Assembly: GCA_965276635.1 (NCBI GenBank)
Contig: CBDIBC010000005.1
Location: 1,550,001-1,614,000, forward strand
DNA length: 64,000 nucleotides
Direction: 5' to 3'
DNA from: CBDIBC01 sp965276635
GTDB taxonomy: Bacteria > Actinomycetota > Acidimicrobiia > Acidimicrobiales > Palsa-688
Shown here: piece by piece, positions 55,807-61,229 of the stretch
How the letters are laid out: each line of letters begins with the position of its first letter
Numbering within the stretch: position 1 is the first letter of the stretch
Position numbers and translations under genes: made by a program
The notes under the pieces: model-generated
Seen by the model: the letters and a program-made list of their open reading frames with translations, nothing else
The model's database searches: none
What the model was told of the DNA's origin: nothing

Positions 55807-56017
55807 AGCGGGACTCCCTCCATTCGGCGACACATCGAGCCGCCTCTTATCTCGCGGTGCGAGTCTACGTATGGCCGCCGACCCAAAACCAGGAAGCGCA
55901 GCGACAACTCCTCGACGGGAACAACCGGCTCAAGGCACTGACATAGATCGTCGATCAGGTGCACCCAGGCCGGGCTGCCGTAGGATAGGTGGCATCCCAG
56001 CCCGAAAGGGGCGCCCA

Positions 56018-56086
56018 ATGCTGAAGAAGATCGCCGAGTTCTTGACGTTGCGGTGGCTATGGGATCGCCACAAGGGCCAGCGCTAA
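56018..56086 (+). CDS. 22-aa leader-like peptide
   Basis: ATG 56018 preceded by GAAAGGGG: MLKKIAEFLTLRWLWDRHKG then QR and TAA. An amphipathic helix followed by a basic tail, a form seen in very small actinobacterial membrane peptides (LRWLWDR-type). A -10-like TAGGAT lies about 37 bases upstream. Too short for proof. Confidence 0.4.
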   Translation: MLKKIAEFLTLRWLWDRHKGQR

Positions 56087-56087
56087 C

Positions 56088-56350
56088 ACTTGCCGGGCCG
56101 AGGCTCGGATCCTCGGGGGACTTGAGGGCGCGATTCGCGACCGCAAAGCGGCCGGGCGGCTGGTCGCCTGCCAGGCCACCCATGACGGCCTGACCGGGCT
56201 CGGCCGGGGGACGGTCACGGCCAAGCGTGAGGCGTCGCTCAGCGCCGGTCGCGAACCGACGCTGGCGCTTCTTGATCTCAACGGCAAAGCCACCAACGAC
56301 ACCCACGGCTTGGCCTACGAGCTGGCCGACGCCGACGCCAGATGTCGACG
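56088..56350 (+). pseudogene. GGDEF-domain fragment (diguanylate cyclase remnant)
   Basis: Frame reads AEARILGGLEGAIRDRKAAG, then VACQATHDGLTGLGRGTVTA, LALLDLNGKATNDTHGLAYE and LADADARCRRDG. THD-x-LTGL and LLDLNGKATNDTHG are the opening signatures of GGDEF domains, but the GGDEF loop itself and both ends of the protein are missing and the frame drifts off after 56350. A scrap of a diguanylate cyclase gene. Confidence 0.78.
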
Positions 56351-56390
56351 TGATGGTTGCAGCGGGTCGGGGAGCTGCAGGCGATGGCCG

Positions 56391-56944
56391 TCATCCCGCG
56401 CTTGGCGGTGGGAGAAGCTCGGTTCGGTAACGCGGTGCGAGGGACTGCGACTTGGCGATGAACGCTGCTTGGGCGGCGGGGTCGAGCGGCGGCGGCGGTT
56501 CGATCCGCGACGCCACCGGCTGGCCGACCACGGTGAAGAATTCGTCCTGGCCGGCGGGGGCGCAGAGGCATAACAGCCGCGACGGACTGTCGCCGGCGTT
56601 GGTGAATGCATGCGGGGCATTGGCCGGCACGTTGATCGTCTCTCCGGCGCGGGCCGTCAGGGTCTCGTCGCGGAAGGTCACCTTCACCTCACCTTGGAGG
56701 ACGGCGAACATCTCCTCGAAGTCGTGACGGTGCGGCGGCGGACCACCCCCGGGCGGCACGTGCATGTCGATGAGGGTGTACTTGCCCGCCGTGTCGTCAC
56801 CGGAGACCAGGATCGTGTAGGTATCGCCGACCAGACCGATGTGCGGCCGGCTCTGGTCCTGATCGGGTCGGGCGACGGTGAGCCGGCGAGATGGGTCGTC
56901 GGGGGGATCGTCGTAGGCGGCGTGGTCTGGTCGCTGGTCATCAT
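56391..56944 (-). pseudogene. Cupin-domain gene with probable N-terminal frameshift
   Basis: The cupin barrel is clear: GLVGDTYTILVSGDDTAGKY, PPGGGPPPHRHDFEEMFAVL (metal His/Glu), GETINVPANAPHAFTNAGDS, ending RTELLPPPSAG. The only ATG in that frame (56765) lies inside the barrel. A plausible start, MMTSDQTTPPTTIPPTTHLA at 56944, is in another frame and would join at about 56885 with a 2-base shift. So the gene is either frameshifted or uses an unseen start; a 124-aa product from 56765 would lack the first strands. Confidence 0.65.
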
Positions 56945-57103
56945 GCTTCCTTGTAGGTGATCATTGTCTCCTTGCCGGCCAGGGTGGCACGAGGTAGTCG
57001 GCGAACATCGCCTGGAGTCCATCGCGCATCTGGAGCCCGCAAGCGGACCCCCATCCGGATCTGGGCCACGGCCGTAGCATTGGCTCCACGCTGGCGACGC
57101 GGA

Positions 57104-57529
57104 TCACGGCCGCCTGCGGGCCCAGTCGCCTGCCGAGCCCACCAGCGGTCGCCCGATCAGCCAGTGGTGCCCGAATGGATCGGCGAGCCGACCCTGACGC
57201 AGGCCGTAGGACTGGTCGGCGACGGGAGCCACCTCGGCCGCGCCGTTCGCGATCGCCTGCTCGAAGATCTGATCGGGGTCGGCCACCAGTAGATTGATTC
57301 GGACGGTGGTGCCCTCCAGAGTCTGCGGGCTGAGATTGGATGCCTCGGGCGACTCGTCGGCCACCCTGAAGCGCGCCTCGCCTACTGCCATTTCGGCGAC
57401 AACCCGTCCCTCCGGGTAGGTGTTGCGGTAGACCTCCACAGCCCCGAACGCCCGCTCGTAGAAGCTCGCCGCCGACCCGGCGTCGCGGACCGTCAACACC
57501 GGCGTGATCGTGCTCGGGAAGTCCGGCAT
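57104..57529 (-). CDS. VOC-superfamily protein (PhnB/glyoxalase-like)
   Basis: 141 aa. STITPVLTVRDAGSAASFYE, AFGAVEVYRNTYPEGRVVAE and INLLVADPDQIFEQAIANGA followed by YGLRQGRLADPFGHHWLIGR are typical of the PhnB-like VOC group (3-demethylubiquinone-9 3-methyltransferase-like). GHHW near the C-terminus is a family hallmark. Function unassigned; stands alone among decayed genes but itself looks intact. Confidence 0.85.
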   Translation of the reverse strand: MPDFPSTITPVLTVRDAGSAASFYERAFGAVEVYRNTYPEGRVVAEMAVGEARFRVADESPEASNLSPQTLEGTTVRINLLVADPDQIFEQAIANGAAEVAPVADQSYGLRQGRLADPFGHHWLIGRPLVGSAGDWARRRP

Positions 57530-57642
57530 GCCGTCGTTCTAGCGCAGTCGATGCCCTGGCAGGTGCCCTGTAGTCGATCGGCGACTGACACGGGCAATGG
57601 CCGGGCTGGTCGACGCGACGCCGGCCGGAGCAGAATGGCGCC

Positions 57643-57740
57643 GTGAGCAGTGAGCAGCCCATGGTTGTTGCCTTCAGCCGCGGCGAGCACCGCTTCAGCA
57701 AGGCCCCACCGACGAGATCACCCTCCTGGTGGCCAGCACA
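57643..57740 (+). pseudogene. MOSC-domain N-terminal scrap
   Basis: GTG 57643 gives SSEQPMVVAFSRGEHRFSKA, and one base later the frame continues TDEITLLVAS. HRFSK followed by D-EITLL is the N-terminal signature of MOSC-domain proteins (molybdenum cofactor sulfurase C-terminal family). A frameshift separates the two parts and no further MOSC sequence follows. The remainder of 57530-57820 shows no gene. Confidence 0.55.
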
Positions 57741-57820
57741 GCTGTCGCCATCACCGCCGGGATTGCGCGGCACGTCGATCCCGACGCTCCCGCTGATGCT
57801 CGGCCAACCCAGCGACAGGC

Positions 57821-59323
57821 TCAGGCCGTCGCGCCTTCATCGAGCCATCGAGCGAAGGCATCGATGTGCTCGGCCGGCCAGGAGCCGTCGCAGGGCATGG
57901 TTCCATCCCGCAACCTGGCGAGGATGGCGGGGCCGTGGGTGGCGACGTCGCCGTGGTCCCAGAGATCGAACGCGAAGCGCATCGACCGGCGGTCTCGCTC
58001 CCGGAACAGCGCCTTGACGTGACGGTCGAAGCTGACCGGCTCCCCGCCCGGAGGGAGCACGACGGGAACGTCTGCGGCCGGTTCCGAGCGAGCGAGAGCA
58101 GAGATGCGGCTGCCGGGCGCCCCGGCCGCGGTCTGCCAGTCCCATCTCGGCATCGGCATGCGCTCCGGGGGACGTGAGTCGGTCTGGGAGTTCTCGACCG
58201 CGAGGCGGGACCCCCACTCGATGTAGGACCCGAACGCGGCGCGGAACTCGGCGTCGTTGGGCAGGCCGGCGTCGCCGGCGGCCCTGGTCAGCAGTTGAAC
58301 CCAGCGGGCCCGGGCGGCCTCGGTGATCTGCTTGCCGGCGTGCTCGGCGAGCATGTGCGGGTAGCCGCCGTAGGGTCCGCTGTACGCCTTGGGGCCGCCG
58401 AACACTTCGGCCAGCCAGGCGGCGACGCGCTCGGGGTGGTCGGCGGACATGGTGGCGAAGAGGGGCGCGAGCAGGTCGTCCTCAGGGACATACCTCTCGT
58501 AGAACAAGCGGGTCATCCGCAGCAGGGCAGGGAAGCCGCCGACCCACTCGAAGATGGTTGGCTCGGCGTCGGCGTCTGGCACGGGGTCGTGGAAGTCGAC
58601 GTACCAGTGCATGCCCGAGCAGAACGGCTTGTTCTGCGAGTGCCCGCACCGGCACAGCGCGGCGTGCTCGCCCGAGGACCCCTCCGCCCGAGGCATGGCC
58701 TCGCCGGCGGGGTCGACGATTTCCACCGAGCCGGTCAACCGGTAGGGACCGTCCCTGGTGACGAAGACCGTCGGCGGGCGCCGCTGCCCCCAGTCGATGA
58801 CCGATCGGGCCTCGGCGTCGTCGATGGCGACCGACAGGGCCCCGGAGGGGCACTCGCGTGCCGCGCGCACGATCTCGTCCATCCGGCCACCCGACGGGGT
58901 CACGAACGGCTCAGCGCCCGAATGGAAGACCGACGGCAGGCGATCGGTACACAGGCCCGAGTGCTGGCAGATCCCGCGGTTATCGTAGACAGTGACGGAC
59001 AACCCTATATAGCTGTCACGACGATCGGGCTGGCGCTCGGCCTTCTTGGTGTCGTCGAAGCCGTCAGTGACACAAGCGCCGTCGCAGTTCGGCAATGTCG
59101 CAGACGAACCGCACCGGCACAACGCCAACACGTCGCCGTGATCCACCTCGCAACCCAAGTAGTCCGTCACCGAGACCGACCCGCTGAGCACATACGGACC
59201 GCCGGGCACGACCATGATCCGGGGCCGGTCTGCCAGCGGCGAACCCGGACCGTCCAACACCGACGTAACGGTCGCCGCCCACCCTGCCCGGGCGCCGATG
59301 CGTGCAAGCTCGTTGAGGTCCAC
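57821..59323 (-). CDS. CDGSH iron-sulfur / ferredoxin-like / truncated-globin fusion protein
   Basis: 500 aa with at least five parts. Residues 35-95: a CDGSH domain, ligands Cys69, Cys71, Cys80 and, where His is normal, Cys84 (CDGAC). Residues 105-160: a divergent 4Fe-4S mono-cluster domain, GICQHSGLCTDRLPSVF and ARECPSGAL. Residues 180-235: a second CDGSH domain with the usual ligands (CRCGHSQNKPFCSGMH). Residues 245-375: a truncated (group II-like) globin, EWVGGFPALLRMTRLFYERY with His in HMLAEHAGKQI. The C-terminal ~70 residues (DRHVKALFRERDRRSMRFAF to GTMPCDGSWPAEHIDAF) are a small helical domain known from similar fusions. A redox or gas-sensing/detoxifying role is inference. Confidence 0.85.
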   Translation of the reverse strand: MDLNELARIGARAGWAATVTSVLDGPGSPLADRPRIMVVPGGPYVLSGSVSVTDYLGCEVDHGDVLALCRCGSSATLPNCDGACVTDGFDDTKKAERQPDRRDSYIGLSVTVYDNRGICQHSGLCTDRLPSVFHSGAEPFVTPSGGRMDEIVRAARECPSGALSVAIDDAEARSVIDWGQRRPPTVFVTRDGPYRLTGSVEIVDPAGEAMPRAEGSSGEHAALCRCGHSQNKPFCSGMHWYVDFHDPVPDADAEPTIFEWVGGFPALLRMTRLFYERYVPEDDLLAPLFATMSADHPERVAAWLAEVFGGPKAYSGPYGGYPHMLAEHAGKQITEAARARWVQLLTRAAGDAGLPNDAEFRAAFGSYIEWGSRLAVENSQTDSRPPERMPMPRWDWQTAAGAPGSRISALARSEPAADVPVVLPPGGEPVSFDRHVKALFRERDRRSMRFAFDLWDHGDVATHGPAILARLRDGTMPCDGSWPAEHIDAFARWLDEGATA

Positions 59324-59525
59324 CCGACTTCTCCTCGGCTTCGGCTACATCCCTACCTACACCGACCTACCATATCCCGCCGACAACAGAGGTTCGACGG
59401 CCTGCCCCCCGAGCCGTCAATGGCCGGATGTCAGATGCCCCGGGAGGGGTCCTTCGCCGAACTTGCCTGGCATAAATATACTGTTCTCGGCAAATGACGG
59501 AACGTCTACGGCGTAGGGAAGGTCG

Positions 59526-59819
59526 GTGGACCCACACCTTGCTCATTACCGTGCTCAGTTTGCGTTCGCGACCGTCTTGGGAAATGTCCGCCCGGGCCAG
59601 CTCGTCGAACCGTCACCATGCGCGGAGTGGACTGTCAAGGCCCTGAGCGACCACGTCATCACCGGCAACGACGGCGTGGCTGGTCGCGGCACCAATCCTG
59701 TTGATGACGACCCTGCCGCCGCATACCCAGCCTCGGCGGAACGAGCGAAGACGACGTTCGCGGCTCCTAACTCCGCGAGCCGAATGTTCGACATACAGGC
59801 CGGGCCGATCCCCCGTTGA
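59526..59819 (+). pseudogene. DinB/MDMPI-type metal-binding protein, 3'-truncated
   Basis: GTG 59526 gives MDPHLAHYRAQFAFATVLGN, then GQLVEPSPCAEWTVKALSDH (the C-x-W-T-V-x2-L-x2-H motif of TIGR03086/maleylpyruvate isomerase N-terminal proteins) and AERAKTTFAA. Homology stops near 59770 and the last ~15 codons run into the integrase remnant on the other strand. Normal members are ~190 aa, so about half is missing, probably cut by the integration event. Confidence 0.75.
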
Positions 59820-59820
59820 C

Positions 59821-59942
59821 GTACCCTGGGCGTAGCGATAGCGGCCGGTCTCGGGGTCCCTGCCGAGTGAGACGCGGACCTGCCAGACCTTCGGTCCTCG
59901 CTGGCGGATGCTGCCACGCACGACTGCAACGGATGTGGCCAT
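59821..59942 (-). pseudogene. Tyrosine integrase N-terminal fragment
   Basis: Frame from ATG 59942: MATSVAVVRGSIRQRGPKVW, QVRVSLGRDPETGRYRYAQG, then homology ends at about 59821. RGSIRQRG-x2-W-x-VRV is the arm-type DNA-binding start of actinobacterial phage/ICE integrases. The catalytic domain is absent. It begins 60 bp from the tRNA-Ser 3' fragment, the usual relation of integrase and att site. Confidence 0.78.
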
Positions 59943-60002
59943 TTTATGGCCAATCGAGCCGGAGTAGGGAGAGTCGCTCGGATCAAAAATAGCCTCTGAC
60001 TG

Positions 60003-60055
60003 CGGAGGGAGAGGGATTCGAACCCCCGGGGACTTGCATCCCAAGGCTTTTCAAG
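60003..60055 (-). other. 3' half of a tRNA-Ser: probable att scar
   Basis: Minus strand reads from the anticodon loop onward: CTTGAAAAGCCTTGGGATGC, AAGTCCCCGGGGGTTCGAAT, CCCTCTCCCTCCG. The 3' anticodon-stem strand GCCTT, long variable arm, T-arm (GTTCGAAT) and acceptor strand TCCCTCC are all there, with no encoded CCA, but the 5' half is absent: upstream bases (CACGCA) do not pair. A tRNA 3' half without its 5' half is what remains at one end of an element integrated into tRNA-Ser. Confidence 0.8.
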
Positions 60056-60224
60056 TGCGTGGCCGGTTGTCGGCCCAAGCGGCTTCCACGGGCTTGACGT
60101 GCATGTTTGCGCCCCGGCATCTGGTCGGATCGGCCCCTGATGGCGGCCCTCGGCCCCAGATCATGGCCACTTCTATGGCCACGGGGCACCCTGACTATCG
60201 GCGCCACCCGAAGCGACGCCGAGG

Positions 60225-60578
60225 TCAGCTGTGGCGCAGTCGCACCTCAGGGACCCTCCGGAAGTCGCGGACGTTCTTGGTGTGAAGCGACAGCGAGTAC
60301 ACCATCGCGGTGGCGGCGATGAGAGCGTCGGGCATGCGGAGGGTCGGGACCTCACGTCGTAACCGGCCTGCGCGGTCGGCTATCCGGCGATCGACCGGGA
60401 TCTCGTCCATGCCAGCCAGGAGGCGCCGGACGTCGGGCTCCTCGTCGCCGTCAGCGCCAGTCAGCAGCTCGGCTCGGGTAATGACCGAGTAGCCGAGCCG
60501 TCCGGCTCCTCGGGGGAGGCGGCGCACGCCTGCGAGATGGTCGATGCACACGTCGGTGTCGACGAGCAGCTCAGCCAC
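60225..60578 (-). CDS. vapC: PIN-domain ribonuclease toxin VapC
   Basis: 117 aa from GTG 60578, overlapping vapB by 8 bp. VAELLVDTDVCIDHLAGVRR has the first catalytic Asp, VITRAELLTGADGDE the Glu, LRMPDALIAATAMVYSLSLH the third acidic residue and TKNVRDFRRV the fourth. All PIN ligands present, so active in principle. A truncated paralogue is at 54950-55240. Confidence 0.9.
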   Translation of the reverse strand: MAELLVDTDVCIDHLAGVRRLPRGAGRLGYSVITRAELLTGADGDEEPDVRRLLAGMDEIPVDRRIADRAGRLRREVPTLRMPDALIAATAMVYSLSLHTKNVRDFRRVPEVRLRHS

Positions 60579-60783
60579 GCCGGTCCCATTCCGAGCGCGG
60601 TGGCACCCGGCTACCGATGCCTGGGGCGGTCCCGAAGGTCGTATCGAGGTCGTCCTCCCCCTCCAGTAGCGAGTCGACCGCCTCACGGATGAGCTGGGAC
60701 ATCGCCACGCCCTGACGGCGAGCCCGCTCGGCCAAGCGAGCCCGCTGCTCGTCCGTCAGGTAAATTTGTGTCCTGGTAGCCAT
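60571..60783 (-). CDS. vapB: Ribbon-helix-helix antitoxin VapB
   Basis: 70 aa from ATG 60783 (an ATG two codons upstream, giving MYMATR, is also possible). ATRTQIYLTDEQRARLAERA and RRQGVAMSQLIREAVDSLLE form the RHH DNA-binding unit; the acidic tail DDLDTTFGTAPGIG should bind VapC. Intact pair with 60225-60578. Upstream bases include ATACATCAGGGAGCATACAC-type AT-rich sequence where the autoregulated promoter would lie. Confidence 0.9.
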   Translation of the reverse strand: MATRTQIYLTDEQRARLAERARRQGVAMSQLIREAVDSLLEGEDDLDTTFGTAPGIGSRVPPRSEWDRRG

Positions 60784-60789
60784 ATACAT

Positions 60790-61229
60790 CAGGGAGCATA
60801 CACCTTGCTAGTCCATCGCATGGGCCGGCGTTACCGCCGTCGATAGTCGTGCACGCCGGCGACCGATGGGACGAGCTGCCAGTCCTCACCACTCTAAGGC
60901 TAAGCGACGGAAGGCAGGCTCGCTGCTAAGGGTCTGATGGCCGGATGCCGCAACCCCGACCGCCACCTGCAGGTTCGTGAGAAGTAGCTGCTTAGACGGT
61001 ACGTTGGCCCTGTGGAGCTTGTCTGGTCGTTGCCTCTCTTTGCCATGGGTTGCCGTGCAAGAGTGAAAGTCAGATGAAACCGGCGGCCCCCAGCGGCGCT
61101 CGCTGGTCCGCTGGGGACGCGAAGCGGGGGGATGTCTAACCATCGCACACACCTAGGAAGGCCCCGACACCCTCTCTAAGCGGTTGGCTTTTAAGCAGCT
61201 TGGACTTCGCCTGGGCGAACTCGGTGGCC
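60790..61229. other. 440 bp without a supported gene
   Basis: Short frames exist on both strands but none has a ribosome site or protein-like composition. The stretch is lower in GC than average and may carry the vapB promoter on the left and the 3' untranslated region of the surface protein on the right. Confidence 0.6.
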
